This document shows, one piece after another, positions 24,004 to 37,560 of a stretch of 64,000 nt of DNA (positions within the stretch are counted from its first letter, which is position 1; every line of letters begins with the position of its first letter). The DNA comes from Agelaius tricolor (Eukaryota > Chordata > Aves > Passeriformes > Icteridae). A model generated the notes under the pieces. It was not told the origin of the DNA. It saw only the letters and a list, made by a program, of their open reading frames with translations, and did no database searches. Where the stretch lies: assembly GCA_023055355.1 (NCBI GenBank), contig JALJCS010000001.1, positions 106,098,881 through 106,162,880 on the forward strand, read 5' to 3'. The position numbers were made by a program, and so were the translations under genes.

Positions 24004-25496
24004 AGAACCAAAATTATCCTAGGCCACATCCCATTGAAGGTGATCCTACAGGTGCAGCATATATAAAATAATAGAAAAAGACAAAGTTAGAATCATTCAA
24101 CTACTTCATATAATTACCAAAAAGATTTAGATCAAGGATTTATAGCAAATTATATTTTGCTCACATTTACAGTTATTAGATAAATTGATATAAATTAACT
24201 AATTCCTCTATTTCACAGTCATGGAGGGAAAAAAAGGTATTTTATAATGATGGACATCTTGGCAATTATTTAAATCTCTAAAGAATATTCACAGAGTGCA
24301 CTCTTAAAAACGTGAGCATTATTAAATGAATTTCCAGCTCCACCATTACTGACATTAGCTCAGTGTTGTATCACTACTGACAATTCTATTGTATCCTTTC
24401 GCTCCAAAGATTTTATGAGCAAAGCTCCACTCTTGCCATGGTCTCACGCAGAGAGATTCCACTGTAGGACCACAGCTGCAACTCTTAACTTCCACTTCTC
24501 TTGCTTAAGTCAGTTTAGATGTTTAAAGAAGTTTTGTTTATGTGAGAAATGCAGGAAACCAGAAATATATCAGCTGCCTCAAAAAGAGTTCTATTTTATT
24601 TTCTATCATTCTAAAGGGCTTGATTGATGATCAAAAATCTTGGAATTCCAGCTACCTGGGGAAAACCAGGCCTCAGTAGAGCATATATAATAAAGATCAG
24701 CTAAAAAGTAAAGTGACAGCAATCACTGTAAAGCCTGATAACTGGATCTCTAGTGTCCAACATAAATACTGGGTTTAGGTGCTTTTTATTCATTTTACAG
24801 CAAGAGCCAGATGCTCGATATCTTGTACGTGAGTTTATATAAATTAGTTCCTTACTTGGCCAGCTTTATGACATCAGTTCATCTAGAATTTATACTTTGC
24901 TTTAAAAGGTCACAATTACAAAAAAGGCTCCTGCAAACAAAATATTGAGACCTACCCTTCCTGTTCCTGGCAGTTTTAGATGTAAACTCTGTAAAGAGTT
25001 TGAGCTAGATACTTGCAGATTCTATGAAATGTTGCGATCTTACTACCGTGTATTAATGCAAACCTAGAGGACACCCCAATGTGACAATGAGTAGCTAAAT
25101 ATTTCCATCTGTGCATATAGGTGTGTCTGAGTTTGTTCTTTTTGCCTCTCCAAATAGTTCCTTATAAATGTGCATAAATATAGGCACCTGTTTACTTCAT
25201 TCTGGTGACAATGCATTCTTCAAGCACTTACGATTTGTGACAAAACAAAATTCAAATCACATACGACAGATAGGAGCTGAAGCAGCACTACAAGGATTTA
25301 GGCTTGTGTTTTGCCCAAGGTGGGGAGATAGTGCCCTTTGGCCAAGGTCACCACAATGTGCATTTAGTTAGGTGGTAAGAATGCAAAGATCAGCCAGGTG
25401 TGCCATGGATTAGCTGTGCTCCCTGTGCTGCTGACAACCTCTGTCTTTTCCTGCCTTTTATTTATACCTCCTAAGTATGGATATATGGGGGCTACC

Positions 25497-25499
<3 letters not shown>
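24004..25499. other. AT-rich unique sequence, no gene seen
   Basis: No gene recognised. A TTTGAGCTAGATACTTGCAG stretch followed by ATTCTATGA near 24995-25030 faintly recalls a CR1 3' end, but upstream sequence does not support it. Confidence 0.45.

Positions 25500-25527
<28 letters not shown>
25500..25527. repeat. Poly(A) run, 28 nt
   Basis: Uninterrupted run of A. The 500 bases upstream contain no gene or retroposon body that I recognise, so it cannot be claimed as a retroposed tail. Confidence 0.95.
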
Positions 25528-25529
<2 letters not shown>

Positions 25530-28500
25530 TAAAAAACCTAATGGGCAAGGTTTTTAAAGCCAGCAAAGGCAGTCTTTAATCCTAAAAATGGTGTGTGGTT
25601 TGGGACTGCATGAAGGATGATGCCTTACAGCATTTAGAGTAATAAGAGCTACCACATTGACAAGGAAATGCATCAGTAAAATCCCTGCTGAAGTCAGTGG
25701 GAATTCTGTCACTGACTTTAGTGGGGCCGAAATGTCACTCCACAAATTGGATTCTTTCTGCCACTGAGTTCTAGGACACGTCTATGAGGAGAGCAGAGTT
25801 TCAGTCATGTGAGAATTTACTGTTCTGCCCCTGCATTTGGGTCATAATGCCATACGAGTGGAGAGATCAGGATTTATTTCTCCTGGTAAAATATCAGTTT
25901 AGAATTGCTGCAACCAATAAGTACACTGGCTGAATAGACATCACACTTAAAATTAATGGCCTTCTGCAATATATTATAAATGCCTTATTTTTGATGGTTG
26001 CTTGAAAAAGAAAGTGTTACTGAAATCTGGCATTGCTATGAAACTTTGGGAGCTGGTAATTGCCAGAGGTTATAAATTGCCAGAGGTTATAAATTAGCTT
26101 GATGTGCTGTAGTGACCCTGTCATGCTCTTAATGTAATGGTATCAGTTTAAATTACAAAAAGAGGCTGAACATTAAAATACTCAAATTGCATTAGGAAAA
26201 GGGAGAGAAACAACAGAACTCTCATAGCTCATTAGTGTTCCATAAAGTTGAAGTAAAATACAGCCTTCAATAACAATATAAAGTTTTATACTTGCTGTTT
26301 ATTTGTCTATCCAACTTTGCCCAATACTAAAATTTTAAAAATAAGACACAATTGGAGCTATTTTATAGTTGCAAGTATTTTCCATACAGAATATTTAACT
26401 ACTATTGACATGACTTATTTATTAACACACTGTAGAATCCTATCACAGCATTTCACTGGTAAATGTTCAGAGAGGGCTACTCTATCTCTGTATCAGTGGA
26501 ATCAGCTTTTGTTTCTCTCAGCTAGAAAATTTAATGAGAAAGAATTTGAGGACTTCTGGACAGCTATCAAGGTTTCTGGCTTTGTGGTGGTTGCAGTGGT
26601 CTCTGCAAGCCTGTAATCACCAAGCCCAAGTGTGTTCCCTGCATTGGTGAAGTTTGTTAGCCAGCCACAGAGGTGCAGTACGGCAGATGCAGCACTTTCC
26701 AGCTGCACAACGAAGGAAACAGAAACTTCACTTATTTAACCATGGATTCTTACAGACATTCAGATGCTGTATAAAAGTCACTAAGCTTTTCCCTTTTATT
26801 CCCAAACTGCTTTGCCCTAGCTTAGGTATGTCCCTTGCAAATTTAAAACTGATTATTAATATCAATTATTAATACCTCACTGTAAGAGCAAGGACTTATT
26901 GACCACCTTCCAGGTTTCTGGTGTAAATGACATTTTAATGATTAATTATACCTTGCTAGCAGCTTAGAAGTCTGTTTTCTATACATCCAAGAATCTTGGG
27001 TAAGTGTTATTTGGGTTTGCAGAAACAGCTGAATTCTCAGCCTACTCAAATCACTTCAGACTTTGTTTATCTAGGTTAACTATTTATGAAAGTGTCTCAA
27101 AGCCACCAGGTGCTGTTCTCATTTTTAAAGTATTATTTTCCCTTTAAATTAAGCATCAGTCCCAATCAGGTTACTGGAAAGCTGTGGAAATTTATTTCAT
27201 CTGTGTCAGTATCAGATGGAATGGTGATGCAACTACATTTCTGACTGCAAGATGTAGATACACAGCTTAAGAATTTAACTATTGCAAATAAAATAGATGA
27301 GATGGATTACATACTTCAGCACCCCATAGCTAAAGTGAATTACACTGAAAGCTTGTACTGGCAGACAGGCTGTCACCTTGTCTTATTCTCAACAGGTGAA
27401 AATTAGATATATGGTTGAAGCTGGTTACCCACATGAAATTTCTCTGCAAGTGTCTATCTTAGATACTGTTGCTATTATTAAATGACTTACCTTATAGGGA
27501 TGCTCTTCTCATTTCTTTTTTCTCTGACAATAGGAAAATCTGGACCTACTTAGACAAGACAACTGACTTTGCAATGGTTTGAGTCCTAATATTACCTTCT
27601 CTGCCATCTCCTTTTTGGCTGGCATAGTGGCACAATCTAGATAATGGCCAATTTAATAATGTCTGGCATGCTAAGGTCACAGCTCCTAACTGCAGACTGG
27701 AGTCAGCAATCTCATACCGACCTTCCTTTGAGAAGAGGATGTTGTTTTTTATTTATTGACTTGCCATAAAAAAACAGCAGTTTTGTTAGTATTGACAAAG
27801 ACAGATGCCATTTGGTTCCTTCAACATCCAAGATTTCCAGAAGTATAATTCAGAATCTAAAAATAATGAACTTGCATTAAAAAGAACTTTTTAAATTTTT
27901 TTTTTGTGTTTGCTTGGTTTTGATCAGCTACTGTTTCAGTTGGTATAAACCAATAACAACACCAACAAGAAGCAAACTGGGAATTCTTTTGTATAACCCT
28001 GTAAGATCCCACATACATCCCACATATCTTTCATAGGAATTGGTGGAAACTTATATGTTACTGCAACACCACTCAGAAAAAATAATATTATGCGTTTGGA
28101 TTAAATTTCACAGATGAATTGTTTAGTTTTGTAACCATTTCTTCTTTAAGCACAGCAAAATAATTTCTTTCGCTCTCTCTCCTCAGTTTGGATAAGCAAT
28201 TCTCTCATATTTTCAGCTGACTTCTCATGTTGTGTGAACTCCTCCTCATATTTCTACTTCATCCATCATGATGTATTTTGCATTTTTTTGACAGATGACA
28301 GCACTTCATTTCACTGGGGGAAGGAATACAAAAGACAGAAGAACAAGAAAAAGCTGAAAAACACTTTGTCCTAGGGTAAATGAATAGACTTCTACCAACT
28401 ATTCTCTCAAGCACACGCTCCGAATCTTTGGACTGACAATAAGCAATGGAAACTTCATCCAAATGGTATTTTTCATCTGATAGCATTAAGCTTCTGAAAA

Positions 28501-30483
28501 TGGGGTTTTACAACACAGCCTCTCAGTCATACCTCTTCCTTCTCAAAGGTTTTGAATCTAAGTTGAAATTGATGGCTTTGCATTATGTGTTGTCTGAATA
28601 AAACATACTTGATTCCTTTTGCACACTGCATGTCCAGGTAAGCTGCACATTATCTATTTGGTCCTTTCAGAATTACTTTGCTTTTGCAGCTCAAAGTGAG
28701 TGGCAGCAGCACGTGAGCTAAGTGTTCCAGAAGAGCAGAGACTGCATTTATAAATTGCTGACTACTGCATCAGCAGGAAAAGCCTCCTAGTGAAGCAATA
28801 ATTACTCTGAAAGAGTATTCCAAGTCCTTGATATTAAAGACCAAAAATAGGAAATATGGAAAATGTTTCAGTAGAATGAATGGAATGCTTCCACACACAT
28901 TTTCACATTTCACATTAATCCTTGTGTGCTTATGGATGTGTCTTATAAGCACACCCTTTCCTATATTTGTTTTATTATATTTTTTAAAAATATCTTCTTT
29001 CATGTTATTCTGCATGAGGAAATACACTCAGAAAACAAAGAGTAGACAAAAGCAGCATGCCTAATTCTTGAGAAAGTGATTAAATGATAGCACTTGCAAA
29101 AAACTGGTTTCTTTTCTTGCTTTTTGCTTGAAGGATGCTAATCACCATTTCTGTGCTTAAATTAAGAAACTACCTTTTTGTATCACAGCTTTAGAAATTA
29201 TGTTTTTATTCAGAAAGATAATTTTTTTTTTAATTATTGACTTGAGTCTCACATTCCATTATGTAGAATTTTTCCTTAGCAGTTCAGATTCGTGCCTGTA
29301 AGGTATTCGGTAACTGATCACAGTTTTGTGTATTTTATTACAGGCAAGGGTTCTCTGAAAATTCATAGTTTTAGTATAAAGACAACATTTAAGTAGTAAG
29401 ACAAATTAGATTCCATTTAAACAAAAATATTTCCATCAGAACCAAAAATTAAGATGGAAAACATTTCATCTGAATCTTTGTTAATCTGAAGCAAAATTAG
29501 CAGATACTAAACTGAAACTAGTAACATTCACATTTCCAGAGGAATGACTTTTTCTAAATATCATCAAAGTAAATGGAAAAAAGCTTTTAATTGTCTTTTT
29601 CTCCTAAAAAAAGCAGTTAAAGTGAAGACCATCCAAATAGAAATAAAGAATGTCAGTTGCACTTACAGGTAATGGTCTCCTGGAAGAAGAGACTTGTCCT
29701 GTCAAGAAGAAATACTACAAATCTAAAAACAGGCAGAACTTAGCTGAATTTAGGAATAGGCCCTAGAGTTTTTAAGATCATAATTAGGGCTAAGGAGCTA
29801 CTGTTTTCTTGGATCTTACTTTATTTTCCTAGAGGATTTTTTTGAAATGGTCTTAACATTTCAGTACCTTTACATGTATGTGAGATATTACACATGGAAT
29901 TAATGTATACAATTTGAATTCTAAAGCAAATACGTTTTCATCTATGGAATTGTAATTATTGCTCTGCCTGATTGAATGGGAAATTGTGGAGTAATCTTGA
30001 ATTAATATCTTAATCTCTTAAGAAGAAACAGACAAACCATAATCAATATTCATGCTTTTTTTTTCTCCTGTAAGCTCATATTATAACAAGAGATTTGTTG
30101 TCTTTTGTCATGCCTTAAAAATCTCATGTGCTTATGATTCCTCTTCATTCATTAGCATACTTAAGTTCTCTAAGTTATTTTATTTTTCCTTTTACATTAC
30201 AGTAGTATTAGCAGGCCAGAGTCAGATCACAGTTCTGACATAAGAAATACAATATGCAGATTTAGTAAGATGGTTAAACCACCCAAAAACTATATTCTTA
30301 AGCAGAAAATCCAAGAAGCAGAGGAAGAAAGCACAGGTTTCACAGAGATGTGAATTAAATTGCTCAAATTCCGACTGAAATAGTACTTAAGATTAGAATA
30401 GGTCCTCTGTCTCCCACTTCACAGTTCAGTGTCACTGGAATATCACTTCTCATATCTTGCCATGTTTTTTCATGTATTTCCGT
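25528..30483. other. AT-rich unique sequence, no gene seen
   Basis: Apart from the 17-bp duplication listed separately, only short open frames (up to 99 codons) and isolated donor-like sites are present, for example TATAAG|GTAAGT on the minus strand near 27490, without a convincing matching acceptor. Confidence 0.5.
26058..26091. repeat. Perfect 17-bp tandem duplication
   Basis: AATTGCCAGAGGTTATA occurs at 26058-26074 and 26075-26091 back to back, followed by a partial third AATT. Confidence 0.97.
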
Positions 30484-30521
30484 CAATTCAATTCAATTCA
30501 ATTCAATTCAATTCAATTCAA
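30484..30521. repeat. (AATTC)n pentanucleotide microsatellite
   Basis: CAATT units repeated about 7.6 times without interruption. Confidence 0.97.
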
Positions 30522-32269
30522 GGTGTCTACAACTGAACATGAGAATACTGCTTTTAACCCCTGCAGTTACCCATGAAATCATGACATAACAAAAACAAGT
30601 ACATTAGGTTTTCTTTTACAGCAGAGTAATGTGCAGGTAAAATAGAGTGGGCTCTGGGAATTCTATCTAATTTAATTATTTTCCAATTACTGAAATGGTT
30701 AATTACTGATTTGGGTACTGACAAACAGAGTGTCTCCTGCTGTGTTCCCAACAATACCCATTTCCACATGCCCTCTCTCATATTTTCCTCTGTGTGTCCT
30801 CACATGACGTTCCCAATGTCTCCATTTGTCTCTACATCATGTGGCTAAGAAGCTATTCTTTGGAAGAAAAAAAATATGCATCTATGGCAATCATAGAGCA
30901 TTTTAATAATGAAGCTCTTAATGAGAAAATGACAAGTGAAATTTGTGTATTATCATGACTGTGGTAGGTTCTAAATAATCACAGCTCCCTGTGGCACTGA
31001 AATTCAAGCCATGCTCATTGATAATTATCACTTTACTCCAGATTTTTAGACTAAAAGTTCTGCTTCATGAATTTTCAATGCTGGGCAATCGAACTGAGGT
31101 TTTTGACGTTTTCAGGCTGCAGCAGAGGGTTTCAGAGATGAGTCATGTTGATCCAATACATTCACTGACTTCCTACTTTCTGCTCCTCCAGCATCATGCA
31201 CCAATGCTTCAGGGATTGGCATAGCTCCTGCTCCCAATATGCAAGCCAGGTAGATGTCCTGACATGAAAATTTGTTTTTTTGCCCCTAAAAACAAGGCAA
31301 TAAGGCTTGGTAACATTTTCTTCTTTTTGGGTTATTTTTACTGTGTATGTGTTTTTTTTTATTTTATTTTTTCTTTTGGTTTACATGTTTCTGATATGCC
31401 GGAACACTGCTTTTCAGGAGATTTTGTGTGGCATGAGGGACTCAGAATTTGCAAGATAAAACCTTTGTTTAGAGCACTCTGTCTTGCTTTAAGAACATAT
31501 TTCTTATATTTCTGTCTTGGAGCAAAGTAGATTATAGCCAGACAGATAGGTACTTTGAAATAGAATTGATTTTATTTCTATGTTGCATTGATTATTCCCA
31601 CGTATACCACCATTAGTCATAGCCAGGAATTTCCTTGCTAGGAAATGGCAGGACAGCTTGGTTTAGAACTGCTCTGCAGCTGTTCTAAATTACACCAGGA
31701 TAAGACTATGAACCCTTCCAGTTTTTAGATGTCTGAAACTGGCCTCAGTTCCCTGATGGAATGGTTACTCTTTTGTGGATGTAAGAATTAGTAACTTACA
31801 AGGAAAATTACCATAAAAAACAAATCCCTGAAAACAGTAAGAGGAAACAAAGTAGTGTAAAGACAATTAGGCTGGCAGGAACCTTCAAGTAGTGATATGA
31901 AATTGTATCAAAACAAAAGATAACAGATGTCTTCAGCATGAAGTCTAACAGTGTTTTCTAGCCTTTATTTGTTTCAGGGGCTTACTACCAAGAGGTGCAA
32001 GTTTCCATCTGGTAATAGAATTCCACAAATAATTTAAGATGAAAGGCATAATATGTATTTAATGATACCTTCACACTGCTGATCAAAGCAATTTTTCTGA
32101 ACAATTTTTCGTCATGGTATTTCTTTTCTTCCCTTACCCATTTTTTCCAGGCCCTCTACTCTTTTCCATTTAACATGTCACATAAATTCACCAACAATTT
32201 GTCTATACCATCACAAAGACAGTATTTGGCTGCTGAAGACAGTGATTCTTCAACGATTCTGTCTTTTAG
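30522..32269. other. AT-rich unique sequence, no gene seen
   Basis: No gene or repeat family recognised. T-rich low complexity near 31320-31385. Confidence 0.5.
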
Positions 32270-32606
32270 GTTGTTTTCATTTTTCCTGTCCTGTCCCCTC
32301 CTTGTGCACCACATATTTTAGAACTGTAAAGAAGATAGGTGTTCCCTATTTGGTGTATATGTCCAGTGTTTCTTGTTCTTATCCTAATTCTCTTCAAATT
32401 AGATGTTATTTTATGGATGAACACACAAAGAGTGAGAATGGTCCTTACCTAAATAAGTATGTCACTTCCCAGCTTGACAGCATGGCACAGAGAACAGCTG
32501 TGGCACAAGGTCATCTGGGAACCCTTCTCCAGTCTGTGAGGGAAACACAGAGTGCAAAAAGATATTTGCTAGACAAGAAAAGAATTACAAAGTTTAGAGG
32601 ACCTTG
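32270..32606 (+). other. Exon-like open segment, 337 nt (low confidence)
   Basis: An acceptor-like CAACGATTCTGTCTTTTAG (AG at 32268-32269) and a donor-like CTTG|GTAAGA (GT at 32607-32608) bracket a stretch open in one frame for about 112 codons. The frame contains residues such as YFMDEHTKSENGPYLNKY and LDSMAQRTAVAQGHLGT, matching nothing I know. An open run of this length is expected a few times by chance in 64 kb of six frames. Confidence 0.15.
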
Positions 32607-33473
32607 GTAAGACCCTTTACTCCCCCATGTCTCCATTTTCCCTCTCAACCACAGCTTTGTTTATCTAAAATTACAAGCACAGTTATTTCAGGACTTTAAG
32701 CTCTGTTGTTATGCTAATATGCCAATTATTTAACAGCAGTACTAAGAAATTTAATAGAAAGTTCATAGAATTTTGGAAAATGTTTCATCATAGGCTCTGT
32801 ACAAGGCACCATGTTAATCTCTGCCTGGCAACACATCAAATCTTATGATATTATGTCCATTGTAGAAAGTTAGAAACCCATTGAATTTGCTGAGACTTTT
32901 TTCAGGTGTATTAATCTGAGATGAGGCAGAGTGTGCCCACTGCAATATTTCCTAACTTCATATTCCAGTGCTGGCTTGCCTGTAAACACAGCAGGAGGGG
33001 AAAAATGGTTCTGTGTCCTGCTAGATGTGCACTCAGTTTCTGCATTTTTCTCCTTCATTAGCCTCCAATTCATAAGTGAATTTAGAATGGCTTAGCAATG
33101 CTATTGGCAAATGCTTCAGCTCCAGTAGCTTTTACATTCAGTGTTGAAAACGTCAATATTTTGACATTTGTTGTACCAAAATGGGGTCTCTGGCATAAGC
33201 TAATATCCTGTAGTTGCACAGCTCCCTACTCTGATATTGTGACTGCTTCTCCTATTTTTATCCATATTTGCGATTCAATGTGACAGAGGTTAAATTCCAT
33301 TCTCTTGCATGCTATTTGACATTATGTCCTTTCCCTAGTGTACATGGGTTTTGTGTGAATTAGTACAGCTGCTAATTTCTCTGCAGAGATAGCTGCAGCA
33401 GAAGCAACTAAATCAGTAGTTTGTAGGAGCAGCCCCCTGCCATATACCTTGGAGACCCCACAGTACTGTGACA
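32607..33473. other. AT-rich unique sequence, no gene seen
   Basis: Only short open frames; nothing recognised. Confidence 0.5.
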
Positions 33474-33515
33474 GGATAATGGTCTCCTGTTGCTGGATAA
33501 TGGTCTCCTGTTGCT
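33474..33515. repeat. Perfect 21-bp tandem duplication
   Basis: The unit begins GGATAATGGTCTCC and is followed by TGTTGCT; it occurs at 33474-33494 and 33495-33515 with no mismatch. In the minus frame it repeats seven residues exactly. A recent replication-slippage duplication. Confidence 0.97.
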
Positions 33516-36500
33516 AGGCAAATACAAAGTCAAACTAAATGTGAATGATGACATTTTTAAAAGCAAACATAGAACTGAGCCTGTCTCTGGTAAATATTTC
33601 ATTTAAAAGCCTTTCTGTTTCCTAAACCAGGGAAATGAACACTTTCTAAGGCAACATCAAAATTGTGGATGAGAATGGAAATACAGCTCTAATATTTAAC
33701 ATGACTAGTGAGAGGTTAGAGTTGTTACCCCTTTTAGAGCTTATATGACAAATAACTCATTTCACCTTTTGATTTCAAGACCAGCCACTCTCTAGTATGT
33801 AATGCTCCTTACAGCTTAGCTGTAACCTCTTTTTTAGTCTTGCTTTTGATGTCTTGTCATGTTCCTGTACAATTCTCCCTCATTATGCAACAAACAGCTT
33901 TCTAGTTAGTGTTGGTTGTTTAGTGTGTTATCCTTCCTACCTATGTTTGAACTACATTTTGTCTTTTTGAAAAACCCATTTACACTCCTGAACTAGAGCC
34001 TGTTCTTCATCTTTCTTACTCTGGGAATAGAAGGGTAGTAAAATAAAAAAAGATGACCAACAAAAAAAAAAGGAGGCTGTCAGGAAACTGGTTGTGGCAT
34101 CTTGATCTTGTCTATTTCCAGCTTAAGGTCAGATCAGAGAAGTCAATGCTTATTCACCTTGGCCTTTCTGGCAGTGGTTCTTCAGAAGCAAGATGGGCGT
34201 GATCAGTCTGAAGGTTGGCAGCCACACCAGAGCAACTGACTTCTCTAAGCTTCACTGTGCCCTTGCTGAGTATTGATTACCTTAATGCAAAGCAGCTGAA
34301 GGACATTTGTGCCTCATCTCAACCCTTCTCATGCCAATCTCAGCTGTCAAAGAGGTGCTTCAACTTCAGACTCATCTTGTTCCTTCAAACTGCCTTTGTT
34401 AAATTGATGACTGATGTAGGCAGGGAGAGGGGAGGTGGATAAAGGTTTGGAGAAAAAGTGCAGTGCTCCAAACCCTGTGGATTTTAGACAACATGTACAG
34501 AATAAGCCTGCTTTTAAATTAAGAGAGGTGCAATTAAAAAAAATCTTTCTGATAGGAAATGATGCATTATTTAATGTGCAGCAATGCAATATGGCCCCCA
34601 ATTAGAAAGAAATCAAAGAAAGGATTTAGATAGATTGCCCTTTCTAAACATTAATCATATATGCTCTTTTATTTTGCTTAGTACTAGAGTCTTTTGAAGA
34701 TGAAGGACAAAAGAGTAAAGATTTCAGGATACTGAGCAAGTTAGGACTAACTAGAGGACTGTGTTTGCAGTCTGACCAAGGTATCACAGCCCATGCTTTG
34801 CCAAGATTTCTCTCTTTGGTAGAAGAAAATGAATCCAGCATGTTTGCTGCTTGCAGCTGATTCAGGAATAACACAAGAGCAGACTAGACTATTGAGTACA
34901 CAATTATTTAGAGCTTAAAAGGTCAAAACACTCAAGTGGCTACTGGTAGCCAATGGAGATCATATGGCAAAAGTGCATTGAACTTCACAAAGGCACAATA
35001 CTTTCTCAGAAGAGCAGCCAGGTTTGAGGCAGCCAGATTTTGCACTAGCTTCATTTTCCAGATGGACTTAAATCATGCAGACATTGTGAGTAATCTAATC
35101 TTGTGAAGGCAAAGTCTACAGCCAGAGGGTGGGTACAATCACATGGGTGAATGAATTTTTAAATTATGTGGGTGATATTGAAATGAATCAGAACTATTTT
35201 CAGTGTATGATTGCAACCTGGATATCAAAAAAACTCTCCCCATTTAAACCATAACAGGAAAAGGCAAACACACATCTGTTCCTTGAACTGAAAATTATTT
35301 GCTTACCTGATTCATTGATTAATTTCCCTTCCAGCATTTTTGCATCCTTCCCTTGTGAACTAAGGCTCAGTCACAAGTTTCAATCTACGTATTGATCTTT
35401 TCCAATCACTTGACTTTTATTTTGTGAATGCAGAAGGGGAACAAAAGAAGGAAAAGTAGGTTGGGTACCTGAATAAAGACAGATAATCAAGAATTCAGGC
35501 AAGCAGATGACCTACAGGACTCTGTTCTCAAATTCTACAATCTCCATGTAAGGTCCAGCTGTGAAGATCAGTTTTACAGCATCTCCGCTTCTCCTGTTTC
35601 CTCTGTAGATTCACTAACAATACACATTATGAAAAACATGGCACCTAGGGAGGGTTAAAGTAAAACACAGATAACCAGTGGTCAAAAGCAATTTCAGGGC
35701 AAATGGAGAGATGTCTTGTTTGCCTGAAACACTCTTGATAACTCCGAGTTTCTCCCTTTGTAGAAATACTCAAATATTTCTTTGGCTACCACTACTGTGA
35801 ACATATTTTTCTGTTAACACTGGCCTCAGAGCTTATTTCGTGAGCATGAGAATTGCTGGAACCCACAACTGTTGTAGGTACATATAATTTCATGGACAGG
35901 GTCAGTTGTCAAATTCAAGCACTGTTCTTTTTTTCAAAATCCCACTGCTTTCCACCAGATATCAGGATATACTTTCAAGGTCCTTTATAGTCTTTAAAAG
36001 TTTTTTTGGTTAAGTTAAAGGAAAGATAACTTAAAATCCATATATATTTATTTTGTACCAAAACACATGCAGAAAGATAATAAAATTCTGTCAACAGGCT
36101 ATACCTATACTTGGTTGAGTCACTACCATGTATCTTCAAAATGGCACAAACTAAAAGGAATTCAGTTAAAATAAAAGTAGTAATAGAAGTAATTGGTACA
36201 GAAAGTCGTAACTTAATTGTGTTCACTCTCTTGAAATGCTTAGCATGGGTTTCAAACAACAGAAACAAAACAGCTGCAAACAAAATGAGTTTTACAAAGA
36301 CCATTAACTCTTAATTCCCATCAGGTCTTTAAATAACAATATAACCAAAAAGATGGTAAAATACAAAATCTTTTTCTGTTGCTCTTTGCAATGTTGACCT
36401 GGAGTACATTTCAAGCATTAATTGGAATATAATCTTATTAAAACACGAATTTATATTACATCAATCTGTAAATCTGCCAATATACAATAAACTTTAATTT

Positions 36501-37135
36501 CTCTTGCTTATTAATTGGAACTTCATTAAAGAGCTTCTTTTTATAGCAAATATGTCACAGAAAAATACCCAAAGAAACAGTGCTGGAAAAATCCCTGTAG
36601 GGAATAACTCCTGATGCTCATGTTCAGCCTGCTCCTGTAGACTTTCAAAGTCAAAAGCAAAGACACATACTCCAAATTGTCCAGGGGGTCACTTATCATC
36701 CTTCCATTAGAGTGTTTCCAATATACAGCCTGAGTTTTCTTATTTTAATTTAAGCCAAATGTTTCTGCCTTCTCTATCCATGTGTGACGTGGTTCAAGTT
36801 ATTCTTTTCTTTTCCTTGTATTCTTCCCCAGGACTGCTCTAGTATTTCCTGAATATTTATGTGACCAAGCCCACGGTGATTATCATTGCTGTATTGCAGA
36901 CTGGCCCTCTTGGTTCACATCCTTTTTGAGGATTACTGTCACAAAGTGGAGGTAGTACTTCAGCTAAGCAGAGTGGAAACATCACCTAACATTTCCTGCA
37001 TTATCTTTGCTTTTTGTCCCAGTACCTCCTCTTAATTTTTTTAAAATCAAGACTCTCAACTCACAGTCCCTCACAATATCTCGATCGTCTTCTGTGTAAC
37101 TGGTATTTTTTTCTCACACTAAATTTGTCCTACTG
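33516..37135. other. AT-rich unique sequence, no gene seen
   Basis: Open frames reach 109 codons (35975-36304, minus) in very AT-rich DNA and look like chance. A donor-like CAG|GTAAGC lies on the minus strand near 35305 without a clear acceptor. Confidence 0.45.
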
Positions 37136-37209
37136 CTTTTGGGGTTTTTGGGTTTTTTTTTTTTTGTTTGTTTGTTTTTTTTTTTGGTTTTGTTTTTTTG
37201 TTTTTTTGT
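37136..37209. repeat. T/G-rich low-complexity tract
   Basis: Long T runs broken by GG and by a TTTG unit repeated three times. Seen as A/C-rich on the minus strand, it resembles the tract at 59297-59475. Confidence 0.9.
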
Positions 37210-37259
37210 CTAGCCATGGTATTTTCTGCTTTTATTGAAACATATCCTATTTTTTCAGA

Positions 37260-37560
37260 TAATTCCTTCAGCTTGTCAAGATTTTTAAAAAAAACTTCTT
37301 ATCCTGACCTCTAATGTATTTGGCACAATTTGTGCATCATCTCCAAATGAGGCATTTTGACACCACCCTCCAGACCAGAATATACAATGAAGCCTGCCAG
37401 GCTCAGGACAGATCTTGAGTTCCTTGCAAACTGCAAAATTGCATTAATATTATTCTTCCACTTTGATAATGAATAGGCATTGCTTTCTTCAATATGTTAA
37501 CTCAACCAATTTTTCATTCATACACTGAGAGTTAAAAAACCCCTCTATACTAATTGTTGT
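37260..37560 (-). mobile_element. Possible ancient CR1/L3-type LINE fragment, antisense
   Basis: Blocks such as GCATCATCTCCAAATGAGG and CAGGCTCAGGACAGATCTTGAG, about 60 bases apart and in this order, recall the antisense of CR1/L3 elements around the motif usually read as 'gtcatctgcaaacttgctgagg' and 'ccaggacagatccctgag'. Similarity is weak and interrupted; the assignment is tentative. Confidence 0.3.

Noticed and set aside
24980..25030. CR1 3'-end-like GAGCTAGATA ... ATTCTATGA
   Set aside because: The resemblance is limited to about 30 bases, with no supporting CR1 sequence upstream.
25400..25527. Retroposed transcript ending in poly(A)
   Set aside because: A 28-nt A run exists, but no gene-like or SINE-like body or target duplication is visible next to it.
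29288..29348. TGCCTGTAA / TTACAGGCA inverted repeat as a microRNA precursor
   Set aside because: Only 9 bp of pairing at the base and the interior does not fold into a continuous stem.
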